From assembly GCF_016775155.1 (NCBI RefSeq), contig NZ_JAEUGD010000016.1, forward strand, positions 111,794 through 172,748: a stretch of DNA of 60,955 nucleotides, given 5' to 3'. The notes under the pieces are model-generated. The model was not told the origin of the DNA. It ran no database searches and saw nothing but the letters and a program-made list of their open reading frames with translations. Each line of letters begins with the position of its first letter. Position 1 is the first letter of the stretch. The DNA comes from Fulvivirga marina (GTDB taxonomy: Bacteria; Bacteroidota; Bacteroidia; Cytophagales; Cyclobacteriaceae). The translations under genes were made by a program, and so were the position numbers. Positions 11,237 through 21,600 of the stretch are shown piece by piece.

Positions 11237-14200
11237 CTAATTCATGACCACCTCAAATACTGTGAGGCCTTCATCACATTCTTTAATATTAAGACTACCC
11301 CCTAATCGATCTGCTATTAATCTGGACTCATAAAGTCCCAGCCCCGAACCTTTCGAGGCGTCAGACCCAACAAAGAACATATCAAAAACCCGACCTCTTT
11401 GTTGCGCAGGAACACCAATTCCATTATCTATTACTGATATTACCACCTGACCGGGGGCACTGCCTTTTGCAAAACTGATTTTAACCCATTTTTGCTTTTG
11501 CTCAGGGTCTTGAAAATGAACCGCATTGAGTACAACATTTTCGAGGAGAATCCTAAAAAGAAACTGATCTGACACCAAATCAACACTTTCATCTATATCG
11601 TACTCAAACTTTATATTATTTAAATCTTCCGTCTTGGAAATGGACTTTATAACCTGATCCAAAATCTCATGGATATTCAACTGACTTTTAGTTACAGGTG
11701 TTTTTTTATTTTGGTGAGTACGTAATAGTCTTCCTAGCATATGATCCATTTCAAAGGCTACCCTCTCAAGAAATTCCAGGTATTCCAACCCTTTTTTGTC
11801 TTCAACTTCAAGTTGCCCTAAGTGACACAAACCTAGTATCCTGGCTAGCGGCCCTCGTAAGTCATGAGCGGAACGGTATGCAAACTCATCAAAATTCTTA
11901 TTAGTAGTCACCAACTGTTTATAGGCATTATTCAGGTCACGTGTGCGCTCATTTACTTTAGCTTCCAGGGTTTTATAAGCATTAGAGTTATCAAGGCCTA
12001 TGGCTATATAAGTTGCCAATGCGCTGAGCAGATCAAACTGGTATTGGGAGTACTCATTTTCATTAGGACTCTGTATACACAATACACCTATAATACGACC
12101 TTCAACAAGCAAAGGAATACACATTAGCGACATTAATAATTCTCCTTTATACTGATCAACGGATTTAATGTAACTATGCCACTCTTTACCTATATTGCCC
12201 AACCAAACAGGCTTTTTATTTCTTATTGCCCAGGTAGCAAACCTATCACTGTAAACAGAGTCTTCAAAACCAGGCATTCTCTCCCCGTTGTTAATATATA
12301 AAGCAAAATTCACCTTTTTCTTCTCATCATCATATATGCCTATACCAAATTCGGTAGCATCCATTAAATTATTCACACGCTCATGTACCTTCTTTATGAT
12401 TTTATCAAAATCTAGCATAGACGAAATTTCCTGCCCTATCTCGCTTATGGTACGGATATTTTTGTATGATTTCTCCAGTTCCTTTCTCTGCATCTCCAAC
12501 TCCTCATTCTGAGCAAGTATTTCATCATTCTGGGCCAGCACTTCATCATTAATGAATACCACTTCTTTCTGTTTTTGCTGTAGTTGCTCATGAGCAGTTA
12601 TCAGCTTTTGATTTTTCTCCTCAAGGAGTTTACTCTTATGATCAATCTCTGCAGTTCTTTCTTCTACCTGCTTTTCGAGTTTCCTTTTTTGGTCTTTGAT
12701 GTTGTAAACCCTATAACGATGCAGTCCAAGTACCAACCCTATTAAAAAAAAACCTGACAATATTTTAAACCACCAGGTTTGCCAAAAAGGAGGTGTTATG
12801 ATTAAATTAACTATAGAGGGCTCCATTCGCCAAACCCCATCACTGTTCGATGCTTTGACTTTAAAGGTGTACTGTCCAGGAGGCAGGTTAGTATAGCTGG
12901 CAAATCGCAAATTACCTTTAGTGTAAATCCATTCTTTATCAAACCCCTCCAGAATAAATGCATACTGGTTTTTAGAGGGATTTGAAAAGTGCAAAGCAGC
13001 AAACTCAAATGCAACAGAATTCTGGTCATATGCCAGCTTCACACTATCTTTAAATTGAATATGCTTATTAAGGTAAAGCCCATTAGACGTGTCTCTGAGT
13101 TTCACAACTTTATTAAATAGCCGAATTTCTGTAATGACTACCCGAGGCAAGGTTTCATTATCGAATATCTCTTCTGGCCGGAAGCAATTAAGCCCATTTA
13201 TTCCTCCAAAAAACAACTCTCCATCTGGAGCTTTATAGAATGCCCCCGTATTGAACTCATCCCCTTGTAAGCCATCGTTACGATCATAATTCCTGAACAT
13301 TCCGGTAATAGGGTTAAGGCGAGACAGCCCTTTGTTGGTACTTATCCAAATATTATCTTCATCATCTGCCAAAATGCCATAAGTATGGTCGTTAGGCAAT
13401 CCCTCATTCACCGTATAATGCTCAAATATTCCATTTTCCCTATCTATCAGCTTGTTTAACCCACGACCTGCCGTCGCCACCCATACCGTGTTGTTGTGAT
13501 CAACCAAAACAGACTTCACATAGTTATCAGAGAGACTCTCGGGGTTATTCAGATCATAATAATAGGTCTTCCACTGTTTTGTAGATTTATTATAGACATT
13601 CAAACCATTCCATGTACCAATCCATAAATTGCCATCCTCATCTTCATCCATAGCATAATTCACCATAATACTACTAATGGTATTATCATTCGAACTGTCC
13701 GGTCTGTAGTTAATAAATCTACCTGTTTCCTTTTCATAGCGAAAAAGCCCCTCTTCGTTAGATCCTATCCACATGGTTCCATCACTATCTTCAAATATTA
13801 GCCGTACATCATTACTTTTAAAAGAGTATGGGTTATCAGGATCATATGTAAATCGCTTAAATCGGCCAGTTTTTGGGTTATATTGACTTAGCCCTCCGTC
13901 GCTTGTACCAATCCACAACATATCATCGCTACTATAACAAAGACTGCGCACAACATTACCATGCATACTATTAGTATCATCCGGATCGCTAAAAAAACGC
14001 GTGACCTCTCCTGTCTCCCTATTGATTTTATTTAAACCGGGGTCGGCACCAACCCAAACATACCCTTCAGAGTCTTTGGTTATGGCCCTAATTATATTGC
14101 TGGATAACGATTTAGGGTCGTTCTCCTTGTACTCCAAGGTTTTAAATTTTGAAGCGTAAAGATCAAATTTGTTTAGCCCACCGAAATATGTACCAAACCA

Positions 14201-15202
14201 AAGCACATTTGACTGGTCTTCATAGATGGTTGTTATCCAATTATTGCTAAGACTGGCCAAGTCGCCTTCATCTCTTCTGAATTTGGTTAGCAGCAGTCTT
14301 CCTTCAGTTTCTGTCAAGCGGTTTAAACCATCTCTGGTCCCCACCCATATATTATTTTTACTATCCTGAAATATTGCCGTTATCCTTGAGTCGGAAATTT
14401 TATTTCCTCGAAAATCGGACTCAAACCGTTCAAATTCACCCGGTTTGTCATGACATCTGTTAAGCCCATTTTGTGTACCTACCCATAGCCTTTTTTGATC
14501 ATCCTCATATATAGCCGTTACATGATTATGGCTTAGTGACTTAGGGGCATCCGAATGGTAATAACTTTGAAATTTATTATTCTTCCGTAAAAATTTATTT
14601 AAACCTCTCTTCGTCCCTATCCAAAGGTTATTTTCAGCATCCTCAAAAATTGTCGTAATTACATTATTGCTTAAGCCTGAAGAGCCACTCTTGAAATGCT
14701 CTACTACACCGCCCAAAGAATCAATGCGATCAAGACCATTGGTGGTTCCTACCCAAATTGCACCATAGCTATCAACAAACAGACAATTAATATCGTTGGC
14801 TGATAAATCATTCGGCCCAAGACCTGCTCTAAAATGGGTGAAATTGTCATTTGTAATATCTATAAGGTCAAAACCCACAATGGTACTTACCAGCAGTTTG
14901 TTTTGACCATAGTATAGAACATCCGATGTATAGTTATGAATGAGTGTGTTAGGGTTTTTAATATTGTTGGTGTAGGCCTTGAATTCATAGCCATCAAACT
15001 TATTAAGGCCATCTTGTGTACCAACCCAGAGAAACCCTTGCTCATCCTGAGTGATGGACATAATTGTATTTTGAGAAAGTCCATTATTAATAGTCAGTCT
15101 CTCAAACCTGATATTATTTATCTGTCCAAAAGTAGCCACATGGCATACTATTGCCAACAGTAAATTTATCAGAAATATCGCCACATAAGATGCAAATTTC
15201 AT
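11237..15202 (-). CDS. Propeller/Y_Y_Y sensor histidine kinase with GAF domain
   Basis: A membrane-bound histidine kinase of about 1321 aa. After a signal peptide or N-terminal helix come repeated two-component-regulator propeller blades (W-V-G-T-x-x-G-L-N pattern, at least ten copies, about residues 30-680). A Y_Y_Y domain ends near 790 and one transmembrane helix lies near 800-822. A long coiled coil, a GAF domain (about 925-1070), an H-box (S-A-H-D-L-R-G-P-L, His near 1114) and a HATPase domain follow, with D-N-G-I-G-V and G-S-G-L-G-L. Unlike classic Bacteroides hybrid regulators it has no receiver or AraC domain, so its output must be a separate, unseen regulator. The track start at 15208 is GTG; ATG at 15200-15202 is preferred. 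The signal is unknown, possibly a polysaccharide. Confidence 0.9.
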   Translation of the reverse strand: MKFASYVAIFLINLLLAIVCHVATFGQINNIRFERLTINNGLSQNTIMSITQDEQGFLWVGTQDGLNKFDGYEFKAYTNNIKNPNTLIHNYTSDVLYYGQNKLLVSTIVGFDLIDITNDNFTHFRAGLGPNDLSANDINCLFVDSYGAIWVGTTNGLDRIDSLGGVVEHFKSGSSGLSNNVITTIFEDAENNLWIGTKRGLNKFLRKNNKFQSYYHSDAPKSLSHNHVTAIYEDDQKRLWVGTQNGLNRCHDKPGEFERFESDFRGNKISDSRITAIFQDSKNNIWVGTRDGLNRLTETEGRLLLTKFRRDEGDLASLSNNWITTIYEDQSNVLWFGTYFGGLNKFDLYASKFKTLEYKENDPKSLSSNIIRAITKDSEGYVWVGADPGLNKINRETGEVTRFFSDPDDTNSMHGNVVRSLCYSSDDMLWIGTSDGGLSQYNPKTGRFKRFTYDPDNPYSFKSNDVRLIFEDSDGTMWIGSNEEGLFRYEKETGRFINYRPDSSNDNTISSIMVNYAMDEDEDGNLWIGTWNGLNVYNKSTKQWKTYYYDLNNPESLSDNYVKSVLVDHNNTVWVATAGRGLNKLIDRENGIFEHYTVNEGLPNDHTYGILADDEDNIWISTNKGLSRLNPITGMFRNYDRNDGLQGDEFNTGAFYKAPDGELFFGGINGLNCFRPEEIFDNETLPRVVITEIRLFNKVVKLRDTSNGLYLNKHIQFKDSVKLAYDQNSVAFEFAALHFSNPSKNQYAFILEGFDKEWIYTKGNLRFASYTNLPPGQYTFKVKASNSDGVWRMEPSIVNLIITPPFWQTWWFKILSGFFLIGLVLGLHRYRVYNIKDQKRKLEKQVEERTAEIDHKSKLLEEKNQKLITAHEQLQQKQKEVVFINDEVLAQNDEILAQNEELEMQRKELEKSYKNIRTISEIGQEISSMLDFDKIIKKVHERVNNLMDATEFGIGIYDDEKKKVNFALYINNGERMPGFEDSVYSDRFATWAIRNKKPVWLGNIGKEWHSYIKSVDQYKGELLMSLMCIPLLVEGRIIGVLCIQSPNENEYSQYQFDLLSALATYIAIGLDNSNAYKTLEAKVNERTRDLNNAYKQLVTTNKNFDEFAYRSAHDLRGPLARILGLCHLGQLEVEDKKGLEYLEFLERVAFEMDHMLGRLLRTHQNKKTPVTKSQLNIHEILDQVIKSISKTEDLNNIKFEYDIDESVDLVSDQFLFRILLENVVLNAVHFQDPEQKQKWVKISFAKGSAPGQVVISVIDNGIGVPAQQRGRVFDMFFVGSDASKGSGLGLYESRLIADRLGGSLNIKECDEGLTVFEVVMN

Positions 15203-15429
15203 TAACACAAAAGCTCAACTTGCTAAAAAACAATTTCTATTATAATAAATATAATCTTAATTCTTTTAATCACGAACTTGATGGCCATAGTTTGTTAATA
15301 ATTTAAAGATATATTCTCACCCTTATTAAGATATCTCCTACACATATTTTACCTCAAGGCAGAACATACTGTATGAGTTTTTTAAAACCAATCTTTAATC
15401 TGAGCCTGCCTGCTTAGAAATTTGGGCAC

Positions 15430-15455
15430 AAAAAAAGCCGGCATAAAGCCGGCTT
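15430..15455 (-). terminator. Rho-independent terminator of cold-shock gene
   Basis: AAGCCGGC (15435-15442) and GCCGGCTT (15448-15455) form a GC-rich stem with a 5-nt loop. On the minus strand it is followed by a run of T. It lies 35 bp after the cold-shock stop. Confidence 0.85.
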
Positions 15456-15489
15456 ATTATTAAATGCACTATATATTCTTATATATAAA

Positions 15490-15681
15490 TTAAGCAAGTT
15501 TTACATTCACTGCATTCAATCCCTTTCTTCCTTCTACAAGGTCGAAAGTTACTTCGTCATTCTCTCTGATTTCGTCAATCAGACCTGACACATGAACAAA
15601 GTACTCTTTGTTGTCATCGCTATCTTTAACGAATCCATAACCTTTAGATTCATTAAAGAATTTTACTGTTCCTTCTTTCAT
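15490..15681 (-). CDS. Cold-shock domain protein
   Basis: A 63-aa single OB-fold protein of the CspA family that binds single-stranded RNA/DNA. RNP1 (K-G-Y-G-F-V) and RNP2 (Y-F-V-H-V) are intact, and the opening M-K-E-G-T-V-K-F-F-N is typical. The leader between the -7 box (15705-15712) and ATG is only about 20 nt, so the long thermosensor leader of E. coli cspA is absent. It has its own terminator, so it is monocistronic. Confidence 0.95.
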   Translation of the reverse strand: MKEGTVKFFNESKGYGFVKDSDDNKEYFVHVSGLIDEIRENDEVTFDLVEGRKGLNAVNVKLA

Positions 15682-15704
15682 TATTAAATTTTAAAATATT
15701 ATTG

Positions 15705-15712
15705 CAAACGTA
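15705..15712 (-). promoter_or_regulatory. -7 box of cold-shock gene
   Basis: On the minus strand this reads TACGTTTG, a match to TAnnTTTG, about 23 bp before the start codon. The region upstream is A/T-rich without a clear -33 TTTG. Confidence 0.5.
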
Positions 15713-15937
15713 ATCAAAAAAACTTTCGTTTTTAAAGAATTACAAACTTTTAATTACTTGCTTTAACGCCACCCTAAGCAAAAAGTTATTGACCTGGCTC
15801 AATAATTTTCAATATATATTTCATGCATATAACCACAAAATCTCTATTCATCTCTTTCTGAGAAAGTTGGTTGATAGGGACTGTTTACAAATTATTTCAT
15901 TTCCGATGGAAAATTTTTACCACATTTTAGAATCCAC

Positions 15938-15945
15938 TATATTGG
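15938..15945 (+). promoter_or_regulatory. Likely -7 box of oxygenase operon
   Basis: TATATTGG sits 29 bp before ATG 15975, with TTTT 19 bp upstream as a -33 candidate. The 12-mer ACTATATTGGTC around it recurs before the kinase gene at 18644-18655. Confidence 0.4.
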
Positions 15946-15974
15946 TCGCTTAATTTTAATAATAATGCATCTAA

Positions 15975-17264
15975 ATGTCTAATAGCATAAAATGGTCTGA
16001 TGACTTTTTAGAAAGTAAAAGATCTGAGACCGACCCCATAGCTGACCAGGTGGTTGCAACAATCATTGAGTCTGGATATGAAGAGAAGATTAATGAGGTG
16101 TTTACCCACTTAGTAAGAAATTCAAGCTTCAATGCCAAAACTTTTTCATCCTTACCAAAAAAAGTCAGTGAAGTAGTTACATCATACTTTGAAGAAACAA
16201 AGAATCTTCCATCTTGGGCAGATGCTTCCTTAATGCGCACTGGTGAAGAAGTTTTTACGCTTTATGGCCCTGAGATAGCAATGATTCTGAATGTAAAATC
16301 GTTGCCATTATGCTATGCTTGTAGTAAAGGCGCTAAAGTCCTTTATATGACTGGCCGCCTGACTGAAAGAAGTGGATCGATTGACCCATTGGCTCGCAGG
16401 TTAATGGAAACTGCCCAAATGATCATGAATGCCCTTTCTCCAGGGGGTATGTCTCCGCAAGGTAATGGCATTGTCACTATTCAAAAAGTTAGGTTAATCC
16501 ATGCCTCCATCAGGTATTTTCTGTTACATGAAAAGTATAACCCTAAAGGTTGGGATACGGACTACTATGGCAAACCAATCAATCAAGAAGACCTCGCGGG
16601 TACATTAATGTCATTTGGGCCACTGGTAATACAGGGACTTAAACAGTTGGGCATTAATCTATCAAACAAGCAAGTATCTGGTTTTATGCATAGCTGGAAG
16701 GTTATTGGCTACTTAATGGGTGTAGATGACGAGTTTCTGCCGGACACATTCGAAGAAGGTTGGGACCTTGGTATAGCTATTATGAAGCATCAGGCTGCTG
16801 AATCAGACGAAGGTAAGGAATTAACCAAAGCCTGTATTAATTTTTTAAAACACATACTGCCGGGGACGGCATTTGACGAAGTTCCCGAGTATATGATATG
16901 GTATTTTGTACAGGATATATCAAAAGCTATTGATAAAGATCTTGCCCAGTTTTTAGGGGTACGTGGAGAGCACGATATCAGAAGCCGGATTGTATTTAAG
17001 CTATGCAGGCTTTTTATCATCGAATCGAACCGATTAGAAGAGCATTCAGATGTAATTGCCTTGATCAGTGGTATGATCAACAAAAAATTACTTCAGGGAT
17101 TCCTCTTATACTATAATGATCACAAAAATGTGCGTTTTTACATCCCTCCTTCCCTTCAAAAAGACTGGAAACTCCATGAGAAATGGGAGGATATGGTCGT
17201 AATCACTCCGAATATTTTTGGCAAGCGTCTGGTTATTCAAAAGAAAACAGACACTCTCATTTAA
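15975..17264 (+). CDS. MpaB/DUF2236-family oxygenase
   Basis: A 429-aa soluble protein that fits the DUF2236 family (rubber oxygenase Lcp, fungal MpaB). Members use a b-type haem to oxidise or cleave isoprenoid or other hydrophobic chains. Visible family features are the V-R-L-I-H-A-S-I-R-Y segment (His and Arg, about residues 175-184) and the H-S-W-K-V-I-G-Y-L-M-G-V-D-D-E segment (about 238-252), where the family's conserved histidine lies. There is no signal peptide, so it acts in the cytoplasm or at the inner membrane face. It is first in a tight unit with two membrane proteins (gaps of 13 and 12 bp), which suggests a membrane-lipid or terpenoid substrate; that is inference. Confidence 0.8.
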   Translation: MSNSIKWSDDFLESKRSETDPIADQVVATIIESGYEEKINEVFTHLVRNSSFNAKTFSSLPKKVSEVVTSYFEETKNLPSWADASLMRTGEEVFTLYGPEIAMILNVKSLPLCYACSKGAKVLYMTGRLTERSGSIDPLARRLMETAQMIMNALSPGGMSPQGNGIVTIQKVRLIHASIRYFLLHEKYNPKGWDTDYYGKPINQEDLAGTLMSFGPLVIQGLKQLGINLSNKQVSGFMHSWKVIGYLMGVDDEFLPDTFEEGWDLGIAIMKHQAAESDEGKELTKACINFLKHILPGTAFDEVPEYMIWYFVQDISKAIDKDLAQFLGVRGEHDIRSRIVFKLCRLFIIESNRLEEHSDVIALISGMINKKLLQGFLLYYNDHKNVRFYIPPSLQKDWKLHEKWEDMVVITPNIFGKRLVIQKKTDTLI

Positions 17265-17277
17265 ACAACTTACATAA

Positions 17278-17928
17278 ATGAATAAAAAAACCACCTGGTT
17301 TATAGTTATCTCACAGGCTATAATGGTACTCTGGTCTGTTATTAGTTCAATAACACATGCGGGAACCTCCTCGGTTTACATTATCACTCTTGGGTCTTTT
17401 GTAGTATATGTAGCCTATGCCCTAATCACTAAAAACATACTTTTACAAAAACTGCTGTTGTTTGGTTTTGTAGCTGGAGTGCTGGAGCTGTTTGCTGACC
17501 ATTACTCTGTATCAGTGATAAACACACTAATATACCCTACCGGGGAAAGTATGATCTGGACTTCCCCTTCTTACATGCCTATTTCCTGGACCATAGCTTT
17601 AACCCAACTGGGTTACTATGCTTTGTTACTAACTCGTTGGAAAGGAATTTGGGTGGCAGTAGTGGTTATTTCTCTATCTGGTGGTCTATATATTCCTCTG
17701 TATGAGCACCTCGCCAAAAATGCTAACTGGTGGTATTATGAAAACTGCTCGATGATATACTCAGCACCTTATTACATAATCACCTGCGAAGCCTTGTTAT
17801 CGGCAGCACTACCGTTCCTTATTCAGTGGACACAATCAAAAAAACTGGTATTTGCAGTCATACCTGGTGCCATACAAGGCCTATGGATACTTCTCAGTGC
17901 CATCATTGCTTATAACATTGCTCCCTAA
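17278..17928 (+). CDS. Polytopic membrane protein, function unknown
   Basis: A 216-aa hydrophobic protein with about six to seven transmembrane helices; I do not recognise the family with confidence. Polar residues sit within or beside helices: L-E-L-F-A-D-H-Y (about residues 70-77) and W-W-Y-Y-E-N-C-S-M-I-Y-S-A-P-Y-Y (about 152-167). Such conserved-looking acidic and aromatic clusters suggest an enzyme rather than a simple transporter. General size and layout recall small carotenoid hydratase or lycopene-cyclase-like membrane enzymes, but the match is only impressionistic. It is co-transcribed with the oxygenase (13 bp upstream) and the next membrane protein (12 bp downstream). Confidence 0.75.
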   Translation: MNKKTTWFIVISQAIMVLWSVISSITHAGTSSVYIITLGSFVVYVAYALITKNILLQKLLLFGFVAGVLELFADHYSVSVINTLIYPTGESMIWTSPSYMPISWTIALTQLGYYALLLTRWKGIWVAVVVISLSGGLYIPLYEHLAKNANWWYYENCSMIYSAPYYIITCEALLSAALPFLIQWTQSKKLVFAVIPGAIQGLWILLSAIIAYNIAP

Positions 17929-17940
17929 CCCTTAACTATT

Positions 17941-18630
17941 ATGTTCGATAGTCAAAAGCTATGTCAGGAATACCCTGATCTGAGTTCAATCATCAATTTT
18001 TGCCAATATACCGTAACTGAGTTAGCCCTTATTTTTGTTGGCACCATATTCTGGGTCATTGTTTACTTCATCATCATCCGTGATGGATTTAAAAACAAAT
18101 TTGTTGAAATGCCCGTCCCGGCGGCTGCCTCTAACCTGGCATGGGAATTTACCTGGGCTTTTTTAGTAACAACCGACCTCGGCGTTCTTTTTGTATGGGG
18201 CCTTCGTATATGGTTCTTCATGGATCTTTTGATATTTTATCAGGTTTTAAAGTATGGACATAAACAACTTTCAACACCTATGATCATTAAATATTTTAAG
18301 CCTATTGAAATCGCTAGTGTAGTATTGTGGACCATTGGTTTTTACCTTTTTATAGTAGAGGGGTATGATACGTCTATGGGAGCTACTTCTGCTTATATTA
18401 TTACAGTGATCATGGCTTCTCTTTATGCCATATTCTACTTATCAAGTAATTTTCGTAATTACTATTCTTTCACTGCCGCATGGTGCAAAATGGTGGGGAA
18501 TGCACTGATGAGTATTTATGTATTCATGCATTACCCTGAAATGTACTTCCTGCAACTTTTAACTGTCGTTGTTTTCATTCTCAATGTTTTATATGTTGCA
18601 GCGTTCAAATTAAAAAAAGGCACCGCCTGA
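17941..18630 (+). CDS. Seven-TM protein resembling Pyr4-type terpene cyclases
   Basis: A 229-aa membrane protein with about seven helices. Its pattern resembles the small integral-membrane terpene cyclases of the Pyr4/PaxB type: total length near 230, a helix followed by N-L-A-W-E (residues 65-69, Glu69 in the place of the catalytic acid), and a Y-P-E segment (198-200) just before the last helix. The second catalytic acid of that family is not obvious; the nearest position holds Asn215. So it may be a relative with other chemistry, or the resemblance may be superficial. Its place behind an MpaB-like oxygenase, itself a family known from meroterpenoid pathways, is suggestive. The kinase gene follows after 32 bp. 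Confidence 0.7.
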   Translation: MFDSQKLCQEYPDLSSIINFCQYTVTELALIFVGTIFWVIVYFIIIRDGFKNKFVEMPVPAAASNLAWEFTWAFLVTTDLGVLFVWGLRIWFFMDLLIFYQVLKYGHKQLSTPMIIKYFKPIEIASVVLWTIGFYLFIVEGYDTSMGATSAYIITVIMASLYAIFYLSSNFRNYYSFTAAWCKMVGNALMSIYVFMHYPEMYFLQLLTVVVFILNVLYVAAFKLKKGTA

Positions 18631-18645
18631 TTGATCAATTTTGAC

Positions 18646-18653
18646 TATATTGG
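18646..18653 (+). promoter_or_regulatory. Possible -7 box before giant kinase
   Basis: TATATTGG, nine bases before ATG 18663, within the same 12-mer ACTATATTGGTC found upstream of the oxygenase. It may give the kinase its own promoter. Confidence 0.3.
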
Positions 18654-18662
18654 TCTAGATAT

Positions 18663-21600
18663 ATGGAGCATGTTCTGAATGAATCAAAAAAGATAGCTGA
18701 AGGTGGTAGTTCACTGATTTATTTGAACGAACAAAGTGAGTTTGGCGGGCCGGTAATTATTAAGATTTATAAAAAAGATAATAATTCATACGCTGCTGAA
18801 AATCAGTTAATCAATGAATTCGATTTCTTATCTCGGATTAATATTGATGGTGTTCGAAAGCCGGTAAAAAAAATTGAAATTAACCACCAGCCTGCCCTTA
18901 TACTTGAATATTTTGAGGGCAGAACGCTTAAAGATTATATAAGCAGTCGACCATTTGACCTGGTAACTTTTCTTGAAATTTCAATAAAAATATGCCATAC
19001 TATCGGACTCATTCACGAACATGATGTTATTCATAAAGATGTCAATGGACATAATATCCTGATCAATGAGAAGAACGAAATAAAAATTATAGACTTTGGT
19101 ATTGCAACAAAGTTTAGACAACAAGCCCCCCTAAATACCAATATTGAGCATCTGGAAGGTACAATTTCTCACCTTTCTCCTGAGCAAACAGGGCGTGTTA
19201 ATCGAGTAATTGATAAAAGGTCAGACTTGTACTCACTAGGTGTCCTGTTTCATGAATGGTTAACAGGCAGTCTTCCTTTTACAGGTGATGACCCCATGAA
19301 AATGGTACATGCTCACTTGGCAGTCCCGCCTCCTGAAGTGAGTGAAAAAAAACCTGAAATCCCCCAGGCTCTATCTCACATTGTCAGTAAACTTCTGGCC
19401 AAAGATGCAAACGAAAGATATCAATCGGCCAAAGGGCTTAAGCATGACCTCAAGTTATGCCTGGGCCAGCTGAAAACAAAAGGAAGCATTGCCAACTTCA
19501 GGGTTGGGGAAAATGACTATTCTGACACCTTACGTATTACTCAAAAAGTATATGGCCGTGATAAAGAGATCATGTTTCTTCATTCAGTCTTTGAAAAGGT
19601 ATGCCAGGGAGACAAAAGAACAGTTCTAATATCAGGCAATCCCGGCTCTGGAAAATCCGCGCTTGCATTCGAGTTAAGAGGCAATGTTATCGAACGGGGT
19701 GGAAATTTTATTTTCGGTAAGTTTAATCAACTTCATCATGACAAACCTTATCATGCCCTTACACAAGCATTTAAGTTTTTTGTTGAGAACCTGCTAACCC
19801 AGAGTAAGCACCAACTTGCTAAATGGAAACAAAATATCATGGCAGCGATCAGTGATGAAGGTCGCTTGCTTACAGATGTAATCCCTGACCTAGAACTGAT
19901 CATTGGGCCTCAGCCGAAAATAATAGATCTGGACCCTGAAGAGACTAAAAACAGGTTCAACTATATTTTTAAGCAGTTTATAAACGGTATTACCTCGGTT
20001 GAACATCCTCTGGTCTGGGTAATAGATGATTTACAGTGGGCCGATCCTGCTTCAGTCGCTCTGCTACAGGCTATAACTTCAGACACTTCAGTTGCCCATA
20101 TCCTAATCATAGGCACTTATAGATCAAATGAACTAGGCGACCATTTATTACCTGATTCCAACGCTGAATTTTTGCTCATCAATGGGTTGTCCCCTCTCCA
20201 TTTAAGCGGACTTATTGGTGATGCCCTAGGCTGCAAACCAAAAGACGTTGTTGAGCTTGCTGAAATTACATTTTCTAAAACTCAAGGGAATGCATTCTTT
20301 GCTCACCAGTTCCTTCAGACTATTTACGATGAAAAATTGTTGTGGTTTGATCGTTCTGAATATCAGTGGCGGTGGAACCTAGGCAAGATTCGTGCACTGA
20401 AAGTAACTGATAACGTCATAGAACTGCTGACAAACAGAATTAAAAATCTGGATGCCGAATGTCGTAGCTTACTGGAAACCGTAGCTTGCTTCAATGAACA
20501 GTTCGATCTCCCGATGCTGGCAAACCTGCATGGCAAGACACCAAATGAGATCAAACATGCCCTATATCCAGCAATCAAACAAGGTCTGATTCAGGAGGTT
20601 ACTACTTCTAAAAAAAGAGGAGGCACTGGAAATAAGCCTGAAGCACAATATACCGTTGTTCATGACCGTATAGTTCAATCCATTTATTCATCTATAACCG
20701 AGTCAGATCGCAGAAAAAACCACTGGAGAATTGGCAAATACTTGTCTGAGAAAATCAACGAGCATGTGGATCCACTCATATTTGATATTGTTTATCATTT
20801 GAATAGTGGTGCAGGAAAGGGAACCGACAAAAACGACATCTACAAACTCATCAAATTAAACTTTGAAGCCGGGAACTTAGCCAAAGCTTCCGCTGCATAC
20901 CCCAATGCATTGGAATACTATGGAGCTGCACTCAGGTATTGCAGGGAGGACATCTGGACACACTATTATGATCTCGCCATCGCAGTACATACAGGCGCAG
21001 CAGAGGCCAGCTTCCTTGCTGGAAAATTTGATAAAGCTGATACCCATATCAAGCAGGTAATAAGTAATGCAACTTCAATCCTGGATCAGATTAAAGTTTT
21101 AAAGGTCAGCATTGAATCCTATATTGCACAAAATCAGGCACTCAGGGCAATAGAACTTGCAATAGATACTTTAAGCCAACTTGGAGAAGACCTTCCCACA
21201 AGACCAAGTAAAGCCTTAATAGCTAAGGAATTAATAAAAACCACGCTACTCCTCAAAAGTGTTGGTATCAAAAAGCTTGAGCAGCTTCCTATGATGACTG
21301 ACCCTCATAAAAAAGCTGCCATGAACATCATGGCAAGTATAGGATCCGCCATTTCCAGAACTACACCAGAGCTTTTGCCTCTTATGATCTTTAGAATGAT
21401 CCGTATTTCTATCAAATATGGAAATTCAATAGAATCCATTCCAAACTATGCAGGTTATAGTATAATATTGTCAGGGGTATTGGGCAACCTGGAGCAAGGC
21501 TATAAGTTCGGCGAGCTAGCCATGAAACTTCTTAAAAGATTCAAGGCTGAAAAAGTAAAAGCCAAAACATACTTGGTCCATCATTGTTTTGTCCACCACT

